From Ralstonia sp. UNC404CL21Col (GTDB taxonomy: Bacteria; Pseudomonadota; Gammaproteobacteria; Burkholderiales; Burkholderiaceae): a DNA stretch of 64,000 nucleotides. The number at the start of each line of letters is the position of its first letter. Position 1 is the first letter of the stretch. The stretch spans positions 1,587,835 to 1,651,834 of the forward strand of contig NZ_JIBE01000004.1 of the NCBI RefSeq assembly GCF_000620465.1, read 5' to 3'. Of the stretch, positions 45,258 to 53,170 are shown in pieces. The notes under the pieces are model-generated. The model ran no database searches. It was not told the origin of the DNA and saw only the letters and a list, made by a program, of their open reading frames with translations. Both the position numbers and the translations under genes were made by a program.

Positions 45258-45563
45258 ATGCAATTGCAATACAACCCCGACCTCGCTCCGTGGGAGCCGA
45301 TTTCTCCGAACAACGTCGCCGGCAAGGGCCGTGTCGAGCGCCCTGGCCACGTCGTCAATCTGGTGTGGCAAACGCGCGCTGCCGAGCCGACCGCCTATGA
45401 GAACCAGTTGGCCGATTCGCTGGAAGCGGCATTCCTGGGCGGCGCCCAAACGCCGGCTGACATCGTGGTCGTGCTGAATGAGCGTGGCCCGCGCAATGCG
45501 GCCGGTGGCGAGACCTGGACGGAAGACACCTTCCTGGCCGAGATGCGCCGCCTGGGCGCCTGA
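45258..45563 (+). CDS. Small recombinase-like helix-turn-helix protein
   Basis: This 101-residue protein starts MQLQYNPDLAPWEPISPNN (GGAG ten bases upstream). The central text HVVNLVWQTRAAEPTAYENQLADSLEAAFLGGAQ and the C-terminal ADIVVVLNERGPRNAAGGETWTEDTFLAEMRRLG resemble the small 'recombinase-like HTH' family. The last part looks like the HTH of resolvase C-termini ('G..T..G..WT...F...M..LG'). Such genes tend to sit directly before Rieske oxygenase genes. It is the first gene of the operon; whether it binds DNA or is a small partner of the oxygenase is unknown. Confidence 0.75.
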   Translation: MQLQYNPDLAPWEPISPNNVAGKGRVERPGHVVNLVWQTRAAEPTAYENQLADSLEAAFLGGAQTPADIVVVLNERGPRNAAGGETWTEDTFLAEMRRLGA

Positions 45564-45642
45564 GACGAGGCCGGTTCCAACACGATTCGACGCCGCATTG
45601 CCCGCAGAGGCGCACGGCTCAACCCATCAGAAGAGGCAAGCA

Positions 45643-46710
45643 ATGGAAGGCAACAAGGAAGCGCAGAAGGAAGCGCGCATCAACACCGGTCTGCGCAACT
45701 ACTGGTATCCGGTGGCGGCGTCGTGGAATGTGAAAAACGCGCCGGTGGGCATCACGCGTTTGAGCCAGAACATCGTGTTGTGGCGTGACACCGCCGGCCA
45801 GGTCCATGCGCTGGAAGACCGCTGCCCGCATCGTGGCGCGCGCCTGTCGATGGGCTGGAACCTGGGCGACCACGTGGCTTGCTGGTACCACGGCGTTGAA
45901 GTGAACGGCCAAGGTACGGTGACCAGCGTGCCGGCTGTTGACGCTTGCCCGATGGAAGGCAAGACCTGCGTGCGCAGCTACCCGGTGCAGGAACGCGCCG
46001 GCGCCATCTTCCTGTGGTTTGGCGACAAGGCTCCGTCAGAGTTTGACGACGCGGTCGGCACGCTGCGCTTGCCTGAAGAGCTGACCAGCGACGAGCACAG
46101 CCACTTCCTCTGCTTCGCGCATTGGAACGTCAACTACCGCTACGCCATCGACAACGTCATGGATCCGATGCACGGCGCCTACCTGCACGCCGTGTCGCAC
46201 TCGATGGCCAGCGGCGAGAAGAAGGCCGTGATGGAAGTGGTTGAAACCGACCACGGGATCATGTTCCAGAAGACCGGCCAGCGCGGCGTGAACTTCGATT
46301 GGACCGAGTTTGGCGAGACCGGCACGATGTGGCTGCGCCTGTCGATTCCGTATCAACCGAAGGTCGGTCCGGGCGGCCCGTTCACCATCATCGGCATCGT
46401 GACGCCGGTGGACGAGGATCACTGCATCGTCTACTTCTGGCGCACGCGCCACGTGCAGGGTTGGCAGCGCGACGTGTGGCGCTTCCTGTATCGCAATCGC
46501 CTCGAAGGCCTGCACTGGGATGTGCTGGAACAGGACCGTGTGGTGCTGGAGTCGATGGCGCCCGAGGCGCGCGAGCACGAGACGCTGTATCAGCACGACA
46601 TCGGCATCACGCGTATCCGCCGTGTACTTGCACGCCGCGCCGCCGCTGAACTGGCCGACGCGCCTGTCGCCATGCTCAAGCCCGTTCCCACGGAAGCCCA
46701 ACATGCCTGA
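45643..46710 (+). CDS. Rieske non-haem-iron oxygenase, terminal (alpha) component
   Basis: This 355-residue ring-hydroxylating or demethylating oxygenase has the N-terminal Rieske domain with ligands in CPHRGARLS and CWYHG (about residues 65-87). The catalytic domain has NYRYAIDNVMDPMHGAYLHAVSH, giving the 2-His-1-Asp/Asn iron environment. Size and layout fit the VanA/phthalate-type single-subunit oxygenases that pair with a PDR/VanB-type reductase, and such a reductase is encoded downstream in this locus. It likely starts the attack on an aromatic or heterocyclic substrate. AGAGG precedes the ATG. Confidence 0.92.
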   Translation: MEGNKEAQKEARINTGLRNYWYPVAASWNVKNAPVGITRLSQNIVLWRDTAGQVHALEDRCPHRGARLSMGWNLGDHVACWYHGVEVNGQGTVTSVPAVDACPMEGKTCVRSYPVQERAGAIFLWFGDKAPSEFDDAVGTLRLPEELTSDEHSHFLCFAHWNVNYRYAIDNVMDPMHGAYLHAVSHSMASGEKKAVMEVVETDHGIMFQKTGQRGVNFDWTEFGETGTMWLRLSIPYQPKVGPGGPFTIIGIVTPVDEDHCIVYFWRTRHVQGWQRDVWRFLYRNRLEGLHWDVLEQDRVVLESMAPEAREHETLYQHDIGITRIRRVLARRAAAELADAPVAMLKPVPTEAQHA

Positions 46711-47476
46711 GCGCAATTCAACTGCCGGGCTGCTGGCTGGCCGCAAGGTGCTCGTGACGGGGGCCGCGCGCGGTCTGGGTCTGGCCTTTGCCAAGTCGAT
46801 CGCCGAAGCCGGCGGCGCCGTTGCGCTGGCCGACATTCTTGGCGAGCGCGTGCAGGAAGAGGCCGCAGCGCTGCGCGCGGCAGGCTTCGATGCGCATGGC
46901 TTCGCGCTCGATCTTGGCGATCCGGCTTCCATTCAGGCATGCGCCGCAGCGGCTGCGCAGGCGCTGGGCGGGCTCGACGGGCTTGTCAACAACGCGGCCA
47001 TCACGAACTCGGGCGGGCGCGATGCATCGTCGATCGACATCGAGACCTGGGACCGCGTGATGAACGTCAACGTGCGCGGCACATGGTTGATGACGACGGC
47101 TTGCCTGCCGGCGCTCAAGGCTTCGGGCCGCGGCGCCATCGTCAATCTGTCGTCTGACACCCCGCTGTGGGGTGCACCGAACCTGCTGGCGTATGTGGCC
47201 AGCAAGAGCGCCGTCATCGGCATGACCAAGTCTCTGGCGCGCGAATGCGGCGCAGACGGCATCACCGTCAACGCCATTGCGCCCGGCCTGACGCTGGTGG
47301 AAGCCACCGAATACGTGCCGGCGCACCGCCATGCGCTGTACCGCGACCAGCGCGCCATTTCGCGCGATCAACTGCCCGACGACGTGTGCGGCGCCGTGCT
47401 GTTCGCGTTATCCGACCTTTCCCGATTCGTGACGGGCCAGACGCTGGCCGTCAACGGCGGTTTCGTCATGCAGTAA
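46703..47476 (+). CDS. SDR-family oxidoreductase
   Basis: This 257-residue classical SDR has the cofactor motif TGAARGLG, NNAAI, and the catalytic Ser with YVASK and the C-terminal GQTLAVNGGF. The ATG overlaps the last codons of the oxygenase gene (8 bases), showing tight operon structure. It could oxidise a cis-diol or alcohol produced by the upstream oxygenase. All catalytic residues are present, in contrast to the second SDR of this operon. Confidence 0.9.
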   Translation: MPERNSTAGLLAGRKVLVTGAARGLGLAFAKSIAEAGGAVALADILGERVQEEAAALRAAGFDAHGFALDLGDPASIQACAAAAAQALGGLDGLVNNAAITNSGGRDASSIDIETWDRVMNVNVRGTWLMTTACLPALKASGRGAIVNLSSDTPLWGAPNLLAYVASKSAVIGMTKSLARECGADGITVNAIAPGLTLVEATEYVPAHRHALYRDQRAISRDQLPDDVCGAVLFALSDLSRFVTGQTLAVNGGFVMQ

Positions 47477-47508
47477 TGCATCCACACATCATTCAGAAGA
47501 GGTATTCG

Positions 47509-48045
47509 ATGAGCGATCTCTCCGAACAACAGCAAGTGCAACGCACGTGGGACCGCCCGGAAGGCGCGTCGTTTGAAGACTGGATGAACAGCCGCGTCGC
47601 GCGTTTTTCCACCCGCCGCTACGACTGGGACGCCCTCAAGTTCCAGGCCGACTTCGACCCGAAATACCGCCGTGCGCAAATGCGTTACCTCGGCACCGGC
47701 GGCACGGGCGTGGCCGCTGACACCAACACGGTGCCGGCGGAGCACTTCACGTTTTCGACGATGGTCATTCCGGCCGGCCATGAAGGCCCGTCGCATCTGC
47801 ACACCGATGTGGAAGAGGTGTTCTTCATCATTCGCGGCAAGCTCAAGCTGGTGCTCGAGAAGGACGGCGAGCGCTACGAAACCATCCTGACCGATCGCGA
47901 TCTCGTCTCGGTGCCGCCCGGCGTGTACCGCGAAGAAATCAACATCGGCGATGAAGATGCGCTGATGTGCGTGATGCTCGGCGCCAAGAAGCCGATCACG
48001 CCGACGTATCCGCCCGAGCATCCGCTCGCCAAGATCAAGCGTTGA
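47509..48045 (+). CDS. Cupin-domain protein
   Basis: This 178-residue protein has one cupin barrel: FTFSTMVIPAGHEGPSHLHTDVEEVFFIIRGKLKLVLE holds the first motif (H-x-H with a following Glu), and LVSVPPGVYREEINIG the second. An N-terminal helical extension (SEQQQVQRTWDRPEGASFEDWMN) precedes it. The metal ligands are mostly kept, so it may be a small dioxygenase, isomerase or ligand sensor. It lies in the operon 32 bases after the SDR and five bases before the hydrolase. Confidence 0.88.
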   Translation: MSDLSEQQQVQRTWDRPEGASFEDWMNSRVARFSTRRYDWDALKFQADFDPKYRRAQMRYLGTGGTGVAADTNTVPAEHFTFSTMVIPAGHEGPSHLHTDVEEVFFIIRGKLKLVLEKDGERYETILTDRDLVSVPPGVYREEINIGDEDALMCVMLGAKKPITPTYPPEHPLAKIKR

Positions 48046-48049
48046 TGCC

Positions 48050-48952
48050 ATGAGCGCGCAGGCTGTCATGTCTTCCCATCCGTTCCGCGTTGCCGACGCG
48101 CTTGCCGTGCTCGGCGCCGGGTTTGCCGAACGCACCGTCGCCATCAACGCGCACGGCGACCGCATCGGCTATCGGCAATGGGGCGAGCGCGGGCCGGTGG
48201 TGGTGCTTTTGCACGGCATCAGTTCCAGCGCTGCGTCATGGCTGCCGTGCGCGCAGGTTCTTTCGCACAACATGCGCGTGCTGGCATGGGATGCGCCGGG
48301 CTACGGCAGTTCCACGCCGCTTGCAGACGTGGCACCGCGCGCCGCCGACTACGCGCTGCGGCTGCAGGCGTGGCTTGCCGCGCTGGATGTGATGCCCGAT
48401 GTGATCGTCGGCCACTCGCTGGGCGCGCTGATGGCGTCGGCGTATGTGGCCGCCGCGCCAGCGGCGATGCAGCCGAAGTGCCTGCTGCTGCTGAACCCCG
48501 CGCGGGGCTACGGCCAACCGGGGCAGGAAGACAAGTCCCGCAGCGTGCAGGCCCAGCGTCTTGCAACGCTGGACCAGCTTGGCATCGACGGCATGGCGGA
48601 GTCGCGCCACGCGCATCTGCTGCGCCCGAATGCCACCGACGAAGAACGCGCCTGGGTGCGCTGGAACATGAAGCGCCTCAACGACGGTGGGTATCGCCAG
48701 GCCGTGGCGATGCTGAGCGGCGACGACATCGGCACCTATCTGAGCAAACGCCCCGCATCCACACCCGCGCAGATCGCGTGCGGCGATGTCGACGGCATTA
48801 CGCCGCCGCTGGGCTGCGAAGCGCTGGCGAAGACGTTCGATCTGCCATTTGCGCTTGTGCCGTCAGCCGGGCATGCCTCCTATATCGATGCGCCTGACGC
48901 TGTTGCAGGCTGGATCGAACATGCGGTTCTCTCCCAATCCCAAAACGCCTAA
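48050..48952 (+). CDS. Alpha/beta-fold hydrolase
   Basis: This 300-residue serine hydrolase has the oxyanion motif LLHGISSSAASW (HGxxxS), APGYGSSTPL, the nucleophile elbow VGHSLGALMAS, a short cap region, and the catalytic His in SAGHASYIDAPDAVAGWIE. It resembles carbon-carbon-bond hydrolases (MhpC-like) and lactonases of meta-cleavage routes. In the operon context it could hydrolyse the ring-opened product of the extradiol-type dioxygenase. Confidence 0.9.
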   Translation: MSAQAVMSSHPFRVADALAVLGAGFAERTVAINAHGDRIGYRQWGERGPVVVLLHGISSSAASWLPCAQVLSHNMRVLAWDAPGYGSSTPLADVAPRAADYALRLQAWLAALDVMPDVIVGHSLGALMASAYVAAAPAAMQPKCLLLLNPARGYGQPGQEDKSRSVQAQRLATLDQLGIDGMAESRHAHLLRPNATDEERAWVRWNMKRLNDGGYRQAVAMLSGDDIGTYLSKRPASTPAQIACGDVDGITPPLGCEALAKTFDLPFALVPSAGHASYIDAPDAVAGWIEHAVLSQSQNA

Positions 48953-48964
48953 GCGCCAAGACGT

Positions 48965-49792
48965 ATGAGCAACGATCTCATCCCAGAAGACGTGCAGGAA
49001 AAGTACATCGTGCCGGGGCTCGAACGCGGCCTGCGCCTGCTGTGCGAGTTCAGCCACAAAGATCGTGTGCTGTCTGCGCCGGAACTGGCGCGCCGCCTGA
49101 AGGTGCCGCGCTCCACGGTGTTCCGCCTGCTGACCACACTTGAAGTGATGGGCTTCATCGAACGCGTTGACGGCGGCCGCGATTTCCGCCTCGGCATGGC
49201 GGTGCTGCGGCTGGGCTTTGAATATCTCGCGTCGCTGGAATTGACCGAGCTGGGCCGCCCGCTGCTCGATCGTCTGCGCGACGAGATTCACTACCCGTGC
49301 AACCTCGTCGTGCGCGATGGCCGCTCGATCGTCTACGTGGCGAAATCCGTCGCGCCCACGCCGTTCACCAGTTCGGTGAATGTCGGCACGCGCCTGCCGG
49401 CTCACGCCACGGTGCTGGGTCGTGTGCTGCTGGCCGATCTGTCGCTGGCTGAGCTGCGCCAGCTGTATCCGGAGCCGCAGCTGGAAGTGTTTTCCGCCAA
49501 CACGCCGCGCACGGTGGAAGAGCTGTTCGAGATGGTCCAGCGCGACCGCGAACACGGCTACGTGCTGCAGGAAGGCTTCTTCGAAGCCAACATCTCGACG
49601 ATTGCTGCGCCGGTGCTCGACCGCGCCGGCAAGGTGGTGGCCGCGCTCGGCACGACGATTCCGTCGCCGCGCATTGAACCTGCACAGCTCGATCTGATGA
49701 TCGACAAGGTGCGCGCCGCTGCCGGCGAGCTGTCTTATCTGCTGGACTACCGCCCCGCAGGCGGCAAGGTCGTCAACCTGTTCCGCGAATGA
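48965..49792 (+). CDS. IclR-family regulator inside the catabolic operon
   Basis: This 275-residue protein has an HTH at about residues 20-60 (PGLERGLRLLCEFSHKD, then APELARRLKVPRSTVFRLLTTLEVMGFIERVD) and an effector domain starting near 90 (LIHYPCN-like DEIHYPCNLVVRDGRSIVYV). It is encoded within the operon, 12 bases after the hydrolase and overlapping the next SDR gene by four bases (ATGA). It is the natural candidate to bind the GTTTC-N6-GAAAC sites at 45215 and 56832. The effector is presumably the pathway substrate or an intermediate. Confidence 0.92.
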   Translation: MSNDLIPEDVQEKYIVPGLERGLRLLCEFSHKDRVLSAPELARRLKVPRSTVFRLLTTLEVMGFIERVDGGRDFRLGMAVLRLGFEYLASLELTELGRPLLDRLRDEIHYPCNLVVRDGRSIVYVAKSVAPTPFTSSVNVGTRLPAHATVLGRVLLADLSLAELRQLYPEPQLEVFSANTPRTVEELFEMVQRDREHGYVLQEGFFEANISTIAAPVLDRAGKVVAALGTTIPSPRIEPAQLDLMIDKVRAAAGELSYLLDYRPAGGKVVNLFRE

Positions 49793-50598
49793 CCATGCCG
49801 ATGATCGACCTGACTGGCAAGACCGCAGTAGTGACGGGCGGCTCCTCCGGCATCGGCCTGGCCACCGTTGAACTGCTGCTGGAAGCTGGTGCCGCCGTGG
49901 CGCTGTGCGGCCGCAATGCCGAACGCCTCGCGCAAGCCGAACAAGGTCTGCGCCGCCGCTTCCCCAACGCCCGGCTCTTTGCTGCAACGTGCGACGTGCT
50001 TGACGCGGCGCAGATGGCAGCGTTTGCCGACGCCGTGGAGCAAGCGCTGGGCCCCGTCGACATGCTGGTCAACAACGCGGGCCAAGGCCGCGTCTCGACG
50101 TTTGCCGATACCGACGATGCCGCGTGGACGCAGGAACTGCATCTCAAGTTCTTCTCGGTGATTCATCCCACGCGCGCTTTCATGCCGCAACTCGAGCGCT
50201 CGGCGCACGGCGCGATCGTCTGCGTGAATTCGCTGCTCGCGCAGCAGCCCGAGCCGCACATGGTGGCCACCTCTGCCGCGCGTGCGGGTGTGCTCAATCT
50301 CGTGCGTTCGATGGCGACTGAATTCGCACCGAAGGGCGTGCGCGTCAACGGCATCCTGATCGGCCTGGTGGAGTCCGGCCAATGGCGCCGCCGCTTCGAG
50401 GCTCGACCCGAAGAAGATCGCCATCTCGACTGGGCTGCGTGGACGCGCCGCCTGGCCGCGCAAAAACACATTCCCCTTGGACGCCTGGGCCAGCCCGAAG
50501 AGGCTGCCCGCGCCATTCTGTTCCTTGCCTCGCCGTTGTCTTCGTACACCACGGGCAGCCACATCGATATCTCCGGAGGACACTCCCGTCATGCTTAA
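49789..50598 (+). CDS. SDR-family protein lacking the catalytic Tyr and Lys
   Basis: This 269-residue protein has a good Rossmann core: TGGSSGIGLATVELL, NNAGQGRV and a classic C-terminal end. The active site is altered. Where the family has YxxxK, this protein reads TSAAR in HMVATSAARAGVLNLVRS, so Tyr is replaced by Thr and Lys by Arg. The serine region (VNSLLAQ) is present. It is therefore unlikely to be a normal dehydrogenase and may be structural, regulatory or use another chemistry. The start overlaps the IclR stop by four bases; the 3' end overlaps the ThDP-enzyme gene by eight bases. Confidence 0.88.
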   Translation: MTMPMIDLTGKTAVVTGGSSGIGLATVELLLEAGAAVALCGRNAERLAQAEQGLRRRFPNARLFAATCDVLDAAQMAAFADAVEQALGPVDMLVNNAGQGRVSTFADTDDAAWTQELHLKFFSVIHPTRAFMPQLERSAHGAIVCVNSLLAQQPEPHMVATSAARAGVLNLVRSMATEFAPKGVRVNGILIGLVESGQWRRRFEARPEEDRHLDWAAWTRRLAAQKHIPLGRLGQPEEAARAILFLASPLSSYTTGSHIDISGGHSRHA

Positions 50599-52318
50599 AC
50601 GACAACAACAGGAACAACAGCTGGTCACGGTGGGCCACGCGATTGCAGCCTTCCTGGAGGCCTGCGAGGTCAGGGCCGCTTTCGGTGTCATCTCGATCCA
50701 CAACATGCCCATCCTCGATGCGATGGGCGAGCGCGGCAAGATCCGCTTCGTCATGGCGCGCGGTGAAGCCGGCGGCGCCAACATGGCCGACGCCTATGCC
50801 CGGACCACGGGCGGCCTGGGCGTCTGCCTGACCAGCACCGGCACCGCGGCCGGCAATGCGGCAGGCGCCATGGTCGAAGCCCTGACCGCCGGCACGCCGC
50901 TGCTGCACATCACGGGCCAGATCGAAACGCCGTACCTGGACCAGAGCCTGGCGTACATCCACGAAGCGCCGGACCAGCTCACGATGCTCAAGGCCGTCTC
51001 CAAGGCTGCCTTCCGCGTGCGCAGTGCCGACACGGCTATCAGCACGATGAAGCTGGCCGTGCAGACCGCGTTGACGGCCCCGGCCGGTCCGGTGAGCGTG
51101 GAGATTCCCATCGACATCCAGGCGGCGCTGATTCCCATGCCGGATGACCTGCGCCCGCTGCTGGTGCCGCAGCATGTGCCGTCGGCCCACGCGCTGGACG
51201 AACTGGCTGAACGTCTGTCGCGCGCGCGGCGTCCGATGCTGTGGCTGGGCGGTGGTGCCCGCCACGCTGCGAAGCAGGTCAAGCGCCTGATGGACCTCGG
51301 CTTTGGTGTGGTCACCAGCACGCAGGGCCGCGGCATCGTGCCGGAAGATGACCCGCGCTCGCTGGGCGCATTCAACCTGCACAAGCCGGTCGAAGCGTTC
51401 TACCAGACGTGCGATGCCATGGTCGTGGTGGGCTCACGCCTGCGCGGTAACGAAACGCTGAAGTACGAACTGAAGCTGCCGCGTCCGCTGTACCGTATCG
51501 ATGCGGATGCATCGGCGGAGGGCCGTTGCTACGCCAGCGACTACTTCGTGTGCGGCGATTCGGCGCTTGCGCTGGATGGCCTGGCCGACCGGCTGGAAAA
51601 GAAGATGCAGATCGACGCGACATTCGCGGCAGACCTGCGGGCGGCACACGAGGCGGCCGTAGGCGCGCTGATCGACGGCCTCGGTCCGTACGCCAAGCTG
51701 GTGGAGGCTTTGCAAGCCGCCGTGGGCCGCGAATTCAACTGGGTGCGCGACGTGACGGTGTCGAACAGCACCTGGGGCAATCGCCAGCTCCGCATCTTTG
51801 ACTCGCGCGCCGGCGTACATGCGCTGGGCGGCGGCATCGGCCAAGGTTTGGCGATGGGCATCGGCGCGGCCATCGGTGCGGCTGCAACCGGATCGGGCAA
51901 GACCACGTTCTGCCTGGCCGGCGATGGCGGCTTCATCCTGAACCTGGGTGAATTGGCGACTGCGGTGCAGGAGCGCGCCAACCTCGTCATCGTGCTGATG
52001 AACGACAAGGGCTACGGCGTCATCAAGAACATCCAGGACGCGCAGTACGGCGGCCGCCGCCATTACGTGGATCTGCACACGCCGGACTACGCGGCGCTCG
52101 CCCAGTCGCTGCAACTGCGTCATCGCCGCGTCTCGGATCTGGCAGACGTGAGCAGCGCGCTGAAGGAAGCCACCAGCGGCGAGGGCCCGTTCCTGATGGA
52201 GATCGACATGCTCTCCATCGGCAGCTTCAAGACGATCTTTGCAGGCCCGCCGGTCAACCAGCAGGCCAAGGACGGCCAGGGCGAGCGCGCAGCCGAGCGC
52301 ACGACGGTGGTGGCGTGA
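50591..52318 (+). CDS. Thiamine-diphosphate-dependent enzyme (acetolactate synthase/benzoylformate decarboxylase-like)
   Basis: This 575-residue ThDP enzyme has an N-terminal Pyr domain with the ThDP-activating Glu in MARGEAGGANMADAYART, and a middle FAD/NAD-fold domain (PMLWLGGGARHAA). The C-terminal PP domain has GDGGFILNLGEL followed by LMNDKGYG, the GDG-N(25-30)-ND/N magnesium site. It is preceded by a strong GGAGGA site. In an aromatic operon this usually means decarboxylation of a 2-keto acid to an aldehyde, which fits the aldehyde dehydrogenase two genes downstream. The substrate is not known. Confidence 0.9.
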   Translation: MLKRQQQEQQLVTVGHAIAAFLEACEVRAAFGVISIHNMPILDAMGERGKIRFVMARGEAGGANMADAYARTTGGLGVCLTSTGTAAGNAAGAMVEALTAGTPLLHITGQIETPYLDQSLAYIHEAPDQLTMLKAVSKAAFRVRSADTAISTMKLAVQTALTAPAGPVSVEIPIDIQAALIPMPDDLRPLLVPQHVPSAHALDELAERLSRARRPMLWLGGGARHAAKQVKRLMDLGFGVVTSTQGRGIVPEDDPRSLGAFNLHKPVEAFYQTCDAMVVVGSRLRGNETLKYELKLPRPLYRIDADASAEGRCYASDYFVCGDSALALDGLADRLEKKMQIDATFAADLRAAHEAAVGALIDGLGPYAKLVEALQAAVGREFNWVRDVTVSNSTWGNRQLRIFDSRAGVHALGGGIGQGLAMGIGAAIGAAATGSGKTTFCLAGDGGFILNLGELATAVQERANLVIVLMNDKGYGVIKNIQDAQYGGRRHYVDLHTPDYAALAQSLQLRHRRVSDLADVSSALKEATSGEGPFLMEIDMLSIGSFKTIFAGPPVNQQAKDGQGERAAERTTVVA

Positions 52319-52350
52319 ACCTGCAACCGAGCCAATTGAAGGAGCCGGAC

Positions 52351-53154
52351 ATGCTGCATGTATCGATGGTCGGGTGCGGAGCGATCGGGCAGGGCGTACT
52401 GGAACTGCTCAAGAGCGATCCGGATGTGTGCTTTGACGCCGTGATCGTGCCCGAGCACGCGATGGACAAGGCGCGCGAGGCCATCGCCCCGTTCGCACCG
52501 AATGCGCGTGTCACGACGCATCTGTCGGCCGACGCGCATCCTGATCTGCTCGTCGAATGCGCTGGCCATGATGCGCTTGAGGAGCATGTGTTGCCGGCGT
52601 TGGAGCAGGGCATCGACTGCCTGGTCGTATCGGTGGGTGCGCTGTCGGAACCCGGCGTGGCGGAACGGCTGGAGGCTGCGGCCCGCCGTGGCAACGCGCA
52701 GGTGCAGCTGCTGTCGGGCGCCATCGGCGCCATCGACGCACTGGCCGCTGCGCGCGTCGGCGGGTTGGACGCCGTGGTCTACACCGGCCGCAAGCCGCCG
52801 CGCGCCTGGAAGGACACGCCGGCCGAGCAGCAGTTCGACCTCGATGCGCTGCGCGAGCCGACTGTGATCTTCGAAGGCAACGCCCGTGAAGCTGCGCGTC
52901 TGTTCCCGAAAAACGCCAACGTGGCGGCCACGCTGTCACTGGCGGGCCTCGGTCTTGAGCACACGCACGTCAAGCTGCTGGCCGACCCAACGGTAGACGA
53001 GAACATCCATCACGTCGAAGCGCGCGGTGCCTTTGGCGGCTTCGAGCTGACGATGCGCGGCAAGCCGCTGGCGGCCAATCCCAAGACTTCTGCGCTGACG
53101 GTGTTCAGCGTGGTGCGTGCGCTGGGCAACCGCGCGCACGCCGTTTCGATTTAA
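52351..53154 (+). CDS. L-aspartate-dehydrogenase-like (NadX-type) oxidoreductase
   Basis: This 267-residue enzyme has a Rossmann start VSMVGCGAIGQGVLELL and the AspDH hallmark FPKNANVAATLSLAGLG, with the catalytic His region HTHVKLLADP. The ATG at 52351 has GGAG seven bases upstream; a GTG on the stop of the ThDP gene is in frame but less likely. Family members oxidise L-aspartate to iminoaspartate or aminate oxaloacetate. In an aromatic operon its role is unclear: it may act on another amino acid or imine, suggesting a nitrogen-containing substrate. Confidence 0.88.
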   Translation: MLHVSMVGCGAIGQGVLELLKSDPDVCFDAVIVPEHAMDKAREAIAPFAPNARVTTHLSADAHPDLLVECAGHDALEEHVLPALEQGIDCLVVSVGALSEPGVAERLEAAARRGNAQVQLLSGAIGAIDALAAARVGGLDAVVYTGRKPPRAWKDTPAEQQFDLDALREPTVIFEGNAREAARLFPKNANVAATLSLAGLGLEHTHVKLLADPTVDENIHHVEARGAFGGFELTMRGKPLAANPKTSALTVFSVVRALGNRAHAVSI

Positions 53155-53170
53155 GCGAGGCCATAGCGCC

